Shown one piece after another: positions 43,652 through 56,147 of a stretch of 64,000 nucleotides of DNA. Source of the stretch: Omphalotus guepiniiformis (lineage: Eukaryota; Basidiomycota; Agaricomycetes; Agaricales; Omphalotaceae). Position 1 is the stretch's first letter; every line of letters starts with the position of its first letter. The notes under the pieces are model-generated. The model was given only the letters and a program-made list of their open reading frames with translations, made no database searches and had not been told where the DNA came from. The DNA lies in contig JAQOOI010000038.1 of NCBI GenBank assembly GCA_028554645.1, positions 186,001 to 250,000 on the forward strand, written 5' to 3'. Made by a program: the position numbers and the translations under genes.

Positions 43652-46600
43652 CTACCTCTTCTTCACCTTTTTGCTTACACCTTCCTTGATAGCGAGCTTT
43701 CTCTTCGATACACCGCCATTATCACCACGACTTCCCTCATCGTCATCCAACACCTTTGACGGTGCCGTGATATCGGTCTTCTCTTGAAATTCATTAGAAT
43801 CAGTATCATCCACGTAAGTATCACCCGCGTCATCCAACACCATTGGTGGTGCCGTGCTCTCAGTCTTCTCCTGCACTTCACCAGCATCATCTCCACCAGT
43901 GAGCTGGTAACCAAACCTGTCATTAGACCGCTTCAAATTCTCACTATCGCACCACCCATAGGATGCCTTTCCCAAATCCCACCAAGGCTTCATATTCAGG
44001 ACGTCGTGTACCATTTCCGGCCGCGCATGTTCAGTAAGTAGTTCGTCCCAGCCCAGTATCTTCTGATATTTGACTATATCGTCGAACTCGATCATAGCAT
44101 AGACCGTGTCGGAGCAGCCCAAAGCCTTGAAATGGTAGCGTGCATGCGTGTTCTGGGAATTTTTTTTTGAACGCGCGGTGCGCATCCTTGTTGTGGTCTC
44201 CAATTTGAACACTGTGGCCTGTGAAGCGAGGGGCTGAGACCTATAACCTTTGGCCTCGGATTTGACCTCCTTTTCAACTCCCTCCACGACGTTCTTGGCA
44301 GGGATGTTTGCATGCTCGGGAGTAGACTCCTGAAGGCCTAGCTCCATGAGGATGGTGATGTATGGTCGCAAAAGTAGTGGATCAGAACTGGCCGTGGAGT
44401 CATCAGACGACGCTTGGGATGCGGAGCATTCAGTGGCCGGAGCGGGAGTACTGGGGAAAAAGCCAAATTTCTCAGCATTAATCTGATTATAATTGCCCTC
44501 GTGTTTTCGAAGTTTGACCTGAACAAAGATAGCAGTCATAACACATTCACCTATTTTCTCATCTCTGATCAATACAGGGATGACAAGGTCGACGTCGGTC
44601 TCGCCAAGCCGACAAATGAACGCAAATCCTCGAATGAAAGAAAATGCCATAGCCTCTGTTGATAGCAGGCGATCGTCACGAGCTCGAACCCACTGTAAGA
44701 TACGAATGCGTGCATTTTTGAATGCTTCCTTGAAGGAAAGGCCTGGCATATTGTTCGGAAAGCTTTCAGCTACAGACTTTTTGTCGCGGAAGAATTGTTC
44801 GAAAAAGGATAGGACAGAGCATCCCAGAGCCAGACAGTTTGCATTATTTGTCTGCTCTCTCAGAACAGCTCGATCATAGGCATCTATGATCATCGCTCGC
44901 GCAACCAGTTCGCCTCGCTCACTCATATCCAACAGACCGTATTCAATGGTGCGATCCAGAATATCGATGAGGATTGTCCGGTTCTGCTGCCGCCACCAAT
45001 CTAATTGTTGCGTTGCGGCCTGTGAATACACATTCAGGAACGATTACAGGACTTCGGGATTGGAAGGAATCAGCTACCTACCATTGCTAGGATGGGTTCA
45101 CTCGAATAGCCTGATCGAAAGTAGAGGCGGTGCAGTGGCACGGAATAAAGCAATCGCATATGGTTGGCTACAAGAGTTGCCTGCGTGGTTAGAACATGTG
45201 GGCTGGTCATACGCGGCTCATACTCGAGGCAAAGCCGAACGTCAATAACAGCTAGTTGTGCCTCGGGGGTGTACTGGAATGCGGGCAGTTCCAGTTTGTG
45301 TTTCGCGACTAGTTTTGAGCGGGCGAGTAAAACGACATAAATGCACATGCGTTCCAATGCTTTCCCCGTGAGGCCATTGAGCATGGTCCAAAATCTGTAG
45401 CACATAATGATCATTCGTAAATGAACAAAGATATGGGAAGACAGGAGGGATAGCACCTACAGGGGACGTCCAAACTGAGCCATGAATTCAACCTTTGATA
45501 TCTCCTGCAACATATACTTGTTGGATTCGATAGGTAGCTCGGGAGAGCAGTCAAACGAAGTCTCCGTGATGGGAGCCTGGTGGTCTGTGCTGCGATTGGC
45601 GCGCGCGGAAGAGGGTAGATTGCGAGGAGGAGTAAAGTGCGCGACATGGAATAGAGTGGACAAGAAAAGAACAAAAAGTGAATTTCCGGCATAACGGCAC
45701 AGGACAGAGAGAAAGACATCGTATAAGGTCTTCTTAGGCAAATACGATGAATCGATCATCTTCTGTGTCAGCTCGTGGGCTTCATCAAAGTAAATCACGA
45801 GCTGCACGGATCGTTGAGAATCAGCAAATGAGCTGAGCGTTCCAAGGAGATCCACGAGTTTAGCGAACGCCGAGTCCTCCTAGACATCTCCAAAAGATTT
45901 CAGCACATACAAAGAAGCAATACTCACGGCACGCACCACTTGAGCCGTAGTGTCACGTTGGAGCTTTATAGCTGCCTCGCAGTCCTGAGAACTAAATCAG
46001 AATCACTTGCGGCGCTCAACATGAACATTAAGCTTACTATTATGTTGGCCACGATTTGTTTGTAGAAGTCCATGCGAGATTTGCTCATATAATCCTTCCA
46101 TAGCTTAGTGACATCATTGTAAGTCATGCCGGGAAACTCGCTGCGCATCTCCAAAACCTTCTCCTGGACGGCAGTGAAGAGACAATGAAGAAAGACGTGA
46201 TAACGGATTCGCACAGAGGTTTCGTCTTGGCTTTTAAGGAGAACGTCACGGATGCATTCATCGGGAGGAGGAAAAGCGAGGTCTAAATTGAGCTTGATAA
46301 ATCAGATGTGAAAACGAGTTTTTCCATACCGTTCGTTTCGGCAGCCGCACGAAGGTTGAAGGGAATGGTGAAGACGAGGTTGGCCTGCTCCTCAACCATT
46401 CGCGACTTGCCGCATCCCGAGCTTTGAATAATCGACGCTGTATTCGAGTAGCCCAGTACACCGCCCTTACCATGAGCCCTCATGCCGCACACCATGCGGT
46501 AGAGCTCTTCGTGGTGAAAACCCTGATATGGGGTGGTCCAAGCCTTATCGACTGCATGATCGGAGTACTTAGTGCGCTACGTTTGAAATATGGACAACGC

Positions 46601-47131
46601 CTCCCACCTCGAGCTGGAAAGCAGTGGTTGATTCTGGGCGCTCAAGAAATAAGATAGTAAGACACGCACCCTTAATGAATCGTGCATCGTCATCACTTTT
46701 GGCGAAGGATTTCTTAGGGAATGCTGGAGGTTCTCGCAAAAAGGCTATCCCTCGCACCATCATGATCACCGAAAAAAGGCTTCACGGTAAAGGGACTTAC
46801 CAGCATCAATTATGAGTGAAAAGTCTCCTTTCTTCCAGCATTCCTGTAAGACTTCCTTAATCGTCGATTCAACGGTCATTACGAGGTCGAATAGTTCATC
46901 TAGATTCGCGGATTTTGAGACAAACTTGTTCCAATCTGCATGATGGTCTACGCTTGGGAGATTGAGGATGATGTGCAGAAGTGTTGGCAGTTCTTGATCA
47001 TCTAGCGGCCGCACGGGATCCCTCCTCCATTCGGGTTCCTTTTCCTGCTGCCTGAGCTCGAATAGATCAAGAACGTAACAGTTGTCAAGTCCAATTAGTG
47101 AAGCTGGCGTAGGATTTGCTATCTGTCTCAT
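43652..47131 (-). CDS. Crinkler-like P-loop NTPase with C-terminal nuclease-fold domain
   Basis: Large gene of about twelve exons encoding roughly 1,000 residues. ATG at 47131 opens MRQIANPTPASLIGLDNCYV; no classical Crinkler header is seen. The NTPase part has Walker A in IIQSSGCGKSRMVEEQANLV (near 46420) and Walker B in LVIYFDEAHELT (near 45790), then YDVFLSVLCRYAGNSLFVLF and APITETSFDCSPELPI, a block frequent in large Agaricomycete families. The last long exon (45031-43652) has an Asp in ETDVDLVIPVLI and a strand TAIFVQVKLRK, matching the D...(E/Q)xK layout of restriction-endonuclease-fold nucleases. The C-terminus is acidic, carries a degenerate internal repeat (EVQEKTESTAPP / EFQEKTDITAPS) and ends in a basic bipartite-like nuclear signal, KRKLAIKEG and SKKVKKR. 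Family assignment rests on architecture; activity is inferred. The junction near 46570-46660 was not resolved. Divergent from the synthase at 47342. Confidence 0.7.
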
Positions 47132-47341
47132 TTGCTGATATGACTTCGGATTGGTGAATTATGGCAGTGCCTCCCGGGCCGGGGCCCCAGCCATCTATTA
47201 TTTGGTCATATTTCATTGAATTCACGACGAAAGCGCTCGAAAGCGACGCCAGCGCTAGGCCTACAAGAGCAAGTTCCCACGGTCAGAGTCCGTTCCCTCA
47301 TCAACTCTAAATTACATAAAACATGTTTGCTCAATGCTGCG

Positions 47342-48759
47342 ATGTCTATCTACGACAATATCCTCACGAAACTTTCTTCAGACTCAATATGGAATGCACA
47401 AAATGAAGCCGTCAGTATCTTCTGAACCCATCTATCAAACGATGTAGTTAAATTGACACATAAACGTGGATTGGATAGGCAGTGCTCGAGCCATTCACAT
47501 TCGTCTCATCTAATCCAGGAAAGGACATGCGAGGTCGGCTCATTGAAGCTTTCAATCGTTGGCTCAACGTACCAGAGGACAAACTAGCTGTCATCGCTCG
47601 AATCGTGAATATGTTGCATACTGCGAGTCTGATGTGCGCCCACCATGACCTTCTAGGGTCAAATGTCTCTTTGATGTGGATATTGTATGCAGGGTGGACG
47701 ATATAGAAGATGATTCACAGCTGAGAAGGGGTAGACCTGGTGTGTACCCTACTTGAATGTTTTTGGTCTCCCTTCTTTGGTTCTGAGCACATTCACGTTT
47801 ATTCTTTATTTAGTCGCTCACAAAGTCTATGGTGTCCCTCAGACGATCAATACGGCGAACTATGTGTACTTCCTGGCTTTTCAGGAGCTCTTTTCGTTAC
47901 GCGGGACCTCACATCATCGTCTCGATAAGGATTTAGATGCTATAGTGAACGGTACGGGTCGCGTCACACATGCCTTACGATTCGTTGAACTCAAGTGTTC
48001 TTACAGCGGAACTACTCTCTCTTCATCGCGGCCAAGGTCTCGAGCTTCTCTGGAGAGACTCTTTGCAATGCCCTAGCGAGGAAGAGTATATTTCGATGGT
48101 CAACAATAGTACGTGGGTTTATACGCCAGCACAACTGTCTCAGTAGTTGAACATGAACATTTGTCGTTAGAGACCGGAGGGTTGCTGCGGATAGGCATTA
48201 AACTCATGATGGCATGCTCAACGACGAATTCTGACATGTAAGAAAGATTTTCTTTGTTCGTCCTAGTTTATCTTATCAAGGGATTCTAATTATATGACAT
48301 AGACTATGTTCCCCTCGTCAATCTCATCGGCGTTTACTTCCAAATCCGTGATGATCTCTTAAATCTACAAAGCCCAGAGGTCAGTTCTCCACCGTCGTCA
48401 ATTCCTCTCATTAACATCGTCATTGCTCTCCGTCCGAACAGTACTCAAGCAACAAAGGCTTCGCAGAAGACCTCACAGAAGGAAAATTCTCTTTCCCAGT
48501 CGTACACAGTATCCACGCGGACAAAACTAATCGACAAGTTATAAATGTCTTACAAAAAAGACCCACAACTCCGACGCTAAAGATATACACAATATCGTAC
48601 TTGAAGGACCACACTAAATCGTTTGATTACACTCTTGGTGTCCTTGCGAGCCTCGATAAACAGACTAGAGATGAGATTAAACGATTGGGAGGTAATGAAG
48701 TGCTGGAGAAGCTGATGGATTCTTTTTGGGTAGATCAAGATATGTTAATGGGTGTTTAG
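47342..48759 (+). CDS. Geranylgeranyl diphosphate synthase
   Basis: Trans-prenyltransferase that condenses isopentenyl diphosphate with farnesyl or shorter allylic diphosphates, supplying protein prenylation, carotenoid or diterpene pathways. Hand-spliced product of about 330 residues from [15 protein letters not shown]. First Asp-rich motif [14 protein letters not shown] (about residues 77-90); then [56 protein letters not shown], and the second Asp-rich motif [20 protein letters not shown], then [20 protein letters not shown]. Seven introns, in phase. The short first exon and DDxxN second motif fit fungal GGPP synthases. No terpene cyclase or other biosynthetic partner adjoins, so a housekeeping role is likeliest. 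Stop TAG at 48757-48759. Confidence 0.92.
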
Positions 48760-49029
48760 TTCTCTCGCTACAAGCACACGACTCGAGGGGAGCTAATCAC
48801 TTAGATGCTCATGGTCAAGACTCACGCTACCAAAGGGACAGAGCGAATGCCGCTTGTTGGAGGCTGGACGCCGCTACAGAATGTTGGAAGGACATCAATA
48901 TACACACATATCTCATATAATACAAACATAGTACTTTGTACAGTAATAAATATGTTTCCCGCCTCATACTACCTGACAGAAGCAGAGAGCTCCCCAGTGT
49001 AAAATAAAAATGACTAGAGCAAGCACTGA

Positions 49030-49103
49030 TGGCCAACGTGGGGATCGAACCCAAGACCTTCGCGTTATTAGCACGACGCTCTAACCAGCTGAGCTAGTCG
49101 GCC
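49030..49103 (-). tRNA. tRNA-Ile(AAT)
   Basis: 74 nt on the minus strand. Acceptor GGCCGAC pairs with GTTGGCC, discriminator A; D arm TAGCTCAGCTGGTTAGAGC; anticodon stem TCGTG/CGCGA with loop CTAATAA, anticodon AAT; T arm with GGTTCGATCCC. No intron. Confidence 0.94.
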
Positions 49104-49277
49104 ATGCGAAACCTTAAACTTAGTGCCCAATGACAGAGTGTCACGTAAACCTTGACCTCTTGCGGAGCTTGTCACAAGAAGAGCACTATCGTGACCCAGT
49201 CACGCCCATTGTACTCGCCGTCAAACCGACTTGTTCAACGTCGTTGTCGTTTGTCAAACTCTTACAGTACATTCACG

Positions 49278-50112
49278 ATGTTGTTCATCTCGTCCTTGGA
49301 AAAGCTACCTGTCTCCATCCTTCTTCTACTTCAGTTCTCATGGGTAGTGCTAGGTCAAGCATCACAGGCACCCCCGTCGACATTCGGCACAGCAACCGCA
49401 ACTGCGACATCGAGTGGCAATAGCTTTTCGTCGCAGAGCGGTAGCGTTAGTGGTTCGAGTAGTAGAAGTGCTAGTGGCAGTGGAAGTGGAAGTGTAAGTG
49501 GAAGTTCGACAGCGACGGCAAACTTGCCTAGCTTGAGCGGGTACTCGTCCTGTGGTGAGTTCCAAGGAAATTTCTCCTTGTTGGTTCGTTGTTGGTTTCT
49601 GATTGATATTGCGATTGCGATTTGTAGTAAGCAATTGCTTCTTACTAGCAATAACTGATGTAGGCTGCACAAACGTTGTTCCAGAGTCCTGCTACTGCAC
49701 AAAGTACGTTGCAACTTCTCACTTCATATCTAGTCAATAATCTGACTTTTTACATCACACAAATCCGAGTTTCCCTAGCAGTTTGATAACATGCATAGGA
49801 GGCCAATGTCCTACAGAGCTCTCTACAGCAGAGGGTCTATCCAATCAATTCTGCGCCCTAGCTTCTACCAGCACTTCGCTGTCATTCTCCGTGACATCTA
49901 TTTCAAGCACTTCCAGCTCAAGTCCAAGCTCAGCATCTTCATCATTACCATCGAATACCTCTGGATCTTCCAGCGGTAGCAGCAGCGCTAGTGCCAGCGC
50001 TTCAAACAATGCTGCCTTAGGAGCACCGCTGGGGATACTGAGTCACACGACAATGCTCAGTCTCAGCGCTTCCTTTATGGGTGTTCTTCTCGGTGCTTTC
50101 ATTATAGGGTGA
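49278..50112 (+). CDS. CFEM-domain GPI-anchored Ser-rich surface protein
   Basis: Secreted cell-wall or membrane protein of the CFEM family (eight cysteines; some members bind haem). Start MLFISSLEKLPVSILLLLQF is a signal peptide. A Ser/Gly/Thr-rich stretch precedes the domain, contrary to the commoner order with Ser-rich stalk only after it. The domain spans three exons: SGYSSC, then VSNCFLLAITDVGCTNVVPE, SCYCT, then SLITCIGGQCPTEL and LSNQFCALAS. With the introns removed all eight cysteines are present, and the Asp in AITDVGC sits where haem-binding CFEM proteins carry the axial Asp. A long Ser-rich stalk and a hydrophobic tail (LSASFMGVLLGAFIIG) signal GPI attachment. Stop at 50110-50112. 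Confidence 0.85.
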
Positions 50113-50791
50113 TGCGATTGTTATAACCTCTTTTGGCCCTTCGTTATCATGCATTTGGACGTTATAACCTTGAAGTTGGATGGAACCTGATTGATACCAA
50201 CTGAACGATGTCTGCACGACCAACCCCTCTTTGCCTCTCCATCCACCCTCCTAAATCTAGTCGTAATCTCGCACGTACCCAATGCATGTTTAATTCCCCA
50301 CTTGTCCTTCACTTGATCCGTCGCGGCTCTACACACTGGAAGCCAAAATACCTCCTTTCGTTTCCTATATCCGAGTTTGACGTTTTCCTCTTATTTACTT
50401 TATTGGTTTAGCCTTTTCTGTTGAATATTCATTACGGACTACTACATACCTCTACAGCATATACATCCCTACGTTCCACCTTGATTGTGTCCCACCCAAA
50501 CTATCACACTTCGGGGCCGGGCCTTTGATACGAATCAGAACAAAGCTATACTGCCACGTATCTTCTCTCAGACACTGAGACGGTTGTATTCAGGGCAAAG
50601 ACTGGAACTGCCTGATCAAGACTTGTTGGAAGTGAGCACCAGAACCATTTCGACCAAAATAAACGTTACGAATACAATACAATAACTACAGATACTCAGT
50701 ACAGAACAAATTCAGAATAGATAATAATGCTATAGTCGTAAATTGTAGAGATCACAACACAAACTAGAATCTATACCTCCAACGAGCAAGG
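50113..50791. other. Convergent intergenic region
   Basis: 3' flanks of the CFEM gene and of the condensin gene; AT-rich from about 50650. No supported coding sequence. Confidence 0.45.
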
Positions 50792-53700
50792 TCACTCCCC
50801 ATCTGACTCATTCTCAGCTTTCACGACTTTTCGCTTTGCGTCTAGATGTTCAAAGCACCTTGTCAGAAATAGTATCTCAGATAGAACAGCAACTCTTACT
50901 TTTCCTCGTAGCTCGTTTTTTTGCGGCAGCTTTCTTGCCCTGCGCGCGCTTCTCCAACGCTTGATCGTCCTCGCCCTGTCGTTTGTGCTCTTCGAGAATC
51001 TGGCCCGATATGTCTCCGTCAGGAACTGAAACCTTCCATCAGATGAATAGTGTAACGAACCTGCTCAAAGTTCTCCAACTCAGTGCTCATGTCGTTCTTC
51101 CCAGTCTTGTTCTGACGAGCCTGTATAAAAGATATTAAGCAAATATCGATGTATAACCTGGATGAATTAGCCTACCTTGCCAAGAATCTCCGTGAACCTA
51201 TCGTACACTTTCGGTTCATGCAACTTGTCTCTATAGAATGGCAATCCGTCCACGAGCTTCTTGACAGACTTCTCTGACTTGTACGGTAACAACGAGAGGC
51301 AGAACGCGATGTCACGCCATTGTCGAGGATCATCAGACAATCGGAATCGCTGGCAGAGCTTCTCGACAATGTTCTCGGCTTGCTTGTCCTGGTGCCCGTC
51401 ATCATGAGTAAAGAAATCTTTCGATCGTAGAATTTCGTAACCTACCTTCTCGATGAACGTGAAGATGTATTTGAGAGTGCTCTGGAACTTCTCCTCATCT
51501 ACAGCATGCTCCCCGGTGGACAAATGACTGATGACTGATTTCCAGTACGAATGAATTTGAGCAACTTCACGAGAACGAAAGTTATGAGACGTACCGTCAG
51601 GCAAATTATTATATATTGCATTATCCTTTGTCGATAGCTCCGTGAAAAACAGTTTTGCAAGGTCCGCGATCCTCGTATCCTCGTCCTCGAGACACTTGGC
51701 CATTTCGCCCAGCTGACCCTTGACCTTGACCATCCCGTTCAAAATCAAATGCGTGAGCACCATCAGTGTGTTCTTCTTAACCATGGGATCCTTGTCCGAT
51801 AGACCCTTGTATAGCTCGTTGCTATTCTCATCAATAATGTTACTGAACGAGACAGCAACGTCGCCGAGAGCGATAACGACGTTGCTCCGGATGTTGCGAT
51901 GTTTCGACGACTCAAGAAGTTTAAAGAGCAAAAAGTGGTGGCGATCACAGAATTGAGAGCTGACGCAGAGGAATTTGCTTAGCGAAAGCGTAGCAGCAGC
52001 TCGGAGGGTAAGATTCTATGCGCATAATGCGTTACTCTGCCTGCCGCTCGAATTTGGATAAATTTGAACGTACCTTGAACTTTTGGGGGCTCCCGCATAT
52101 ATTCACCAGCATCGGTCCGTAGAGGGCAAGCAAAGAATGTTCGCCATACAGCATTTCATGCTCCCTCGCTTCTGCAATCCGCTCACCAATCTCGTCTTCC
52201 GCATTCCCAGCCACCTGATCGAGCTCTTCCCCGTCCTTCTGAGCAGCCTGCGGGCCTTTGCGAGCCTTATCAGCTGCACAGCGCAAAACACAATCAAACA
52301 CTGCCTAATATCACAAAAAAGGGGGAAACTCACCTGTCTGCTTCTCGTCCTTCTGCCTCTTCAACTCTCTCTCGACCAGTTCAAGGTAAACAATCTGCTT
52401 GATAGCAACATGCCCAACCACGAACAACAGCTGAGCAAGTTCAAACGCATCACCCTTATCCCCTCCGCCACCACCTCCTGTACTGCCTTGACTCGGAGTC
52501 GCATTATTTTCGTTACCCTCGGAATCTGCAGATGGAGGCTGATCCTCATCCATCGCATCTGGGTCTCGTTCCTGTTGTTCCTGCCCTTGAGCAGTAGCCG
52601 CACGCTTCGGTGTAAACACCCGGATTGTAAGGTTCTTGATGATCTCATTACAAAGGTTGTCGGGGTGGTCACCAAGCGCATATATCGTGTTAATAGCTTG
52701 CTCTGCGAGCCCAAACCAGTCTTTAGACCGACATGGTCGTTCCACGGCGTCTTGGAGTCTCCGGAAGATAGGATTGCTCATCTCGTATCGGACGGAATCG
52801 CTGTACAGGGATCCTAAAAGATATGAGATAAAACGGTGGATGAGCGAGAAGCAGAACATACCTTTGACTTTCTTTGCGCTTCCATTCAACCTTTGCAGTG
52901 CGACACAGGTATACCGTGCAAGAGTCAAATCATTCTTCATTCCATCAGCTCATATTCAGTATATCTCGCCTCCCAACCATCACGAAAAAACCTCACCTTT
53001 CCTAATGCACCAAGGCCAACTTTCAACATCACATCCACCTTATCCGCTAACACGCTCCTCTTGGCCAATGCCAACATACCGAGGATAATAATCGCCCCCC
53101 TTCGCTGGGGTTTCGGAAGGTGTCGTTCCGCGCCTGTGATTAACAATTAGGTCTTAACATTAGGGAGAGGGGGGGCAAGACAGACGTACTGAAGATTTGC
53201 CAAAGCTTGTTTATGACATCGTGATGAACTTGTCCGTCTTCCATCATCGTCCGCATCATCTCTTCCAGACTAGTAAGCTCGGCCAGTGTTGCATCATACG
53301 TCAACCTTGAAAAAGAATCATGTTCGACAGTCAGCAAAAGATAATTGGCAGGGCACAGTTTAAAATAGGAATGCTCACTCTACCATATTCTTTGCAATCC
53401 TGTTGATTTGATCCTTTGGCGGGAGGTCGGGGACGACATCGAAATACAAACTTCTGTAACATTCCAACAGTCTTGCCCTAACACCCTTAACCTCATTCCC
53501 GTCCTCTGAGGTCGCATTGTTGTCCTTTGACCAGATGAGATGTATCATCTTCTTGATCCCGACCTGTTAAACCAAGCAGAAAGACGGTAAGCTTCAATTC
53601 GAACAAGCAAAGTACAGGCGCATATATACGCATCGGGAGAAAGAACATGATTGTCCCGACCTCCGCAGAAGCAAACTGATACTCATGAGTAACCCTGAAA

Positions 53701-55875
53701 AACTCGATCGCCTCCAAAACCTCCAACTTATTCTTTGATCCAAGCAACTGCGCCAGAATCTCCATAGCACTCTCAATCTGGCGGATAAAATTTAACGCCT
53801 CGAGGTAGTACCGTTTTTGCAAACGCAGCTTCTCCGCTTCCAGCCCGTTGAGATGCGCGAGGGCTACGCTAGCTTCGTCGAGATTGATTTGTGATTTGCG
53901 TGGTTTGAGGGGTTGGGACTTTTTCTTCTTTTTGGGTTTTTTCGCTTTCTTTGGTCGGGGGGAAGAGTCCGAGTCGACGGCCATTGAGGTATCGTTTGGT
54001 TCATCCTCATCGGGGCCTTCGCCTTCGTCCTCTTCTTCGTCTTCGTTCTCCTCCTCGTCATCTTCGTCGTCTTCATCGTCCTCATCCTCATTGTCAGTCG
54101 CACGTCCGTCCTCATCTACATCCATCTCATTATCGTCTCTGCCAATACAAGATTTGTCAAAAGACCGCACCTACGAACGAAAAAGAAAATCCCTACCTGC
54201 TCTTCTTTTTCTTCTTCCTCTTCTTCTCTCCTTCGTCTTGCTCATCCTCGTCTTCCCCTCCCATCAGCTCACCCCCAACAACCTTCTCAACTTTCTTCTC
54301 TATCTCCTCAACCTCCTTCCTAACCACCTCATACTCCTTCTCAAACACGTCAATGGCAAGCGTGCCACCATGAATAATCCCATACGGGTGCGTAACCACA
54401 AGCTTGATGAGCAATCCCGCAGCTGCCCTCCTCACACCAGCGCTCTTGTCCTCCAACGAGCTTACAGCAGCCCTCGTTATCTGGAGACGCTGTTTCGGGA
54501 ACTTGCGAGGGAGCTCACACAATCTCGAGAGCACCGCGAGGACTTTCGTCCGTACATACGACGATATGTCGAGGGTCCTCTCGAGGAGGATCTCATACAG
54601 ACCCTTGATCTGTTTCTCCTGCTGTTTCGGGGATGAAGTGGAGTTATTGAGAGCACTTGTATCAGCGTTTGGGTTAGAGGTGGAATTGGGGTCGGAGTCA
54701 GAAGGGTCTGTCCCGGATTCCAGAGCCAATGCAAGGTCTCGAATGATAGCTCCGATGACTTCAACGATAGCAATTCGCATCGGGTAAGCCTAAGTAGAGA
54801 GAGAATCAATCAAAAATAAAGCTCTAAAAAGAAATAGCAGTGGAATGATCACCTCTGAATCCAACTGCGCAAGTAATAAACTTATCTGCTTGAGCAACGA
54901 TCTCGGACTCTCCTCCGAAAACTTGATCAGGAACTTCGAAAACACCCTAGGCACCTTGATCTCTTGCGCATTGCCGCTAAACCTCATCCCAGATATTTCC
55001 CTCAAAATCTCATCCCCGAGCTGCGGATAATCAAACTCCTTCGCCAACACAGACACACACTCCGCCATCGGCTCTGCGAGGTGTTCAAAGTACTGCAAAT
55101 GCTGCATAATCATCGTCTGCGCTGCAGACGCATGTCCATGCTTCTTCACAGCATGGCAGATAACCTTGTACACGCTCAGCTTGACAGCTTCAGACTTCAT
55201 AAACACATCGTTTTCCGCAACGTTATAAGCAGGACGAGTGATACACCCGATGAACTGCTCGCGTTCGAGATTGGTTGTCCATAGTCGCTGCGTGTTGAGT
55301 CTTTGAAGTAGTTTGCTGATTAGTCCTAGTGTAGCTGGAATTTGGTCAGACCAAGTCCAAGTAGCGGCAGCCTCGGCCTGCGCCTGGGTCTGTCGACTTT
55401 TAGCCCCTGCAGCACCAGCTTTACCGCCCCTTCCTTTCCTTCCTTTAGCCGGCGCCGCTGGAGCCACATATCCTCCACTATCACTCTTCACCAAGTCCGC
55501 TGCTCTGACGAACCACGCCAACAAAAACGCGTACATCTCCAACGGCTGCTTGTGCGCGCGATATGTCATCTGGTCCTCCGTTTGGATATCCCTAATCGCA
55601 GCATCGAGTTCCGCGGATAGTCCTGAGGTTACGCTGTCGAGTAGCTTGTTCATTACGTGCCCAGGGACTTGTTCAGCATGTTTGAGTAGAGAGCAATAAA
55701 CGGAGTAGACTTCGTTGTCGGTGATACTTTCGCTAGACTCTGCAACCGCCTCGACTGCGTTCTCTAGGAGTCTCTCAGCATCTCCATCTGATAGATCGTG
55801 TTCGTTTGGTATGTCGAAACTGGAGACATCGTTCAGGTTTTCAAGGGCCTCCCCTAGCTCGAAGGCTATCGACAT
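50792..55875 (-). CDS. CND1: Condensin complex subunit 1 (Cnd1 / Ycs4 / CAP-D2)
   Basis: HEAT-repeat subunit of condensin, which compacts mitotic chromosomes with the SMC2-SMC4 core. ATG at 55875 (MSIAFELGEALENLNDVSS) opens the Cnd1 N-terminal domain, with a Gly/Ala/Lys-rich loop (APAKGRKGRGGKAGAAGAKS). HEAT helices follow, e.g. DISSYVRTKVLAVLSRLCEL and RLQITRAAVSSLEDKSAGVR. A very acidic insert lies near 54000-54110 with basic tracts beside it. The C-terminal Cnd1 domain is clear: RSNVVIALGDVAVSFSNIID, LSDKDPMVKKNTLMVLTHLI, LGEMAKCLEDEDTRIADLAK, LFFTELSTKDNAIYNNLPD. The end is a basic KAAAKKRATRK tail, then VVKAENESDGE and TGA at 50792-50794. About a dozen introns. Product roughly 1,400 residues, as expected. 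Confidence 0.93.
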
Positions 55876-56147
55876 CGAAGTGGAAGACAAACAGAAACGC
55901 GTCGAGCACGTGATAACGCGATTGTCCTCACGCGCCACGCTGGTGGTCCGTGCGTCACTTCCGATGTATGAGGTGAAAGGTTATATTTCAACTACACTGG
56001 CATACGTACAAACTTCTAATATACATATCTTTGAGAATGAGGGTATCTGAGGGGTGTAAGCTAATAGAAGAAGATAAAGTGGGGAATTTTCTAATGATAC
56101 AAAATGAATTCAGATGAATAGAAACAATACATACTTCAAGTTCGCGT

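Noticed and set aside
44886..45248. Plus-strand frames inside the Crinkler-like gene
   Set aside because: Antisense shadows; the minus-strand reading carries the NTPase and nuclease motifs.
53848..54636. 262-codon plus-strand Ser/Leu-rich frame
   Set aside because: It is the antisense shadow of the acidic insert and HEAT repeats of the condensin gene.
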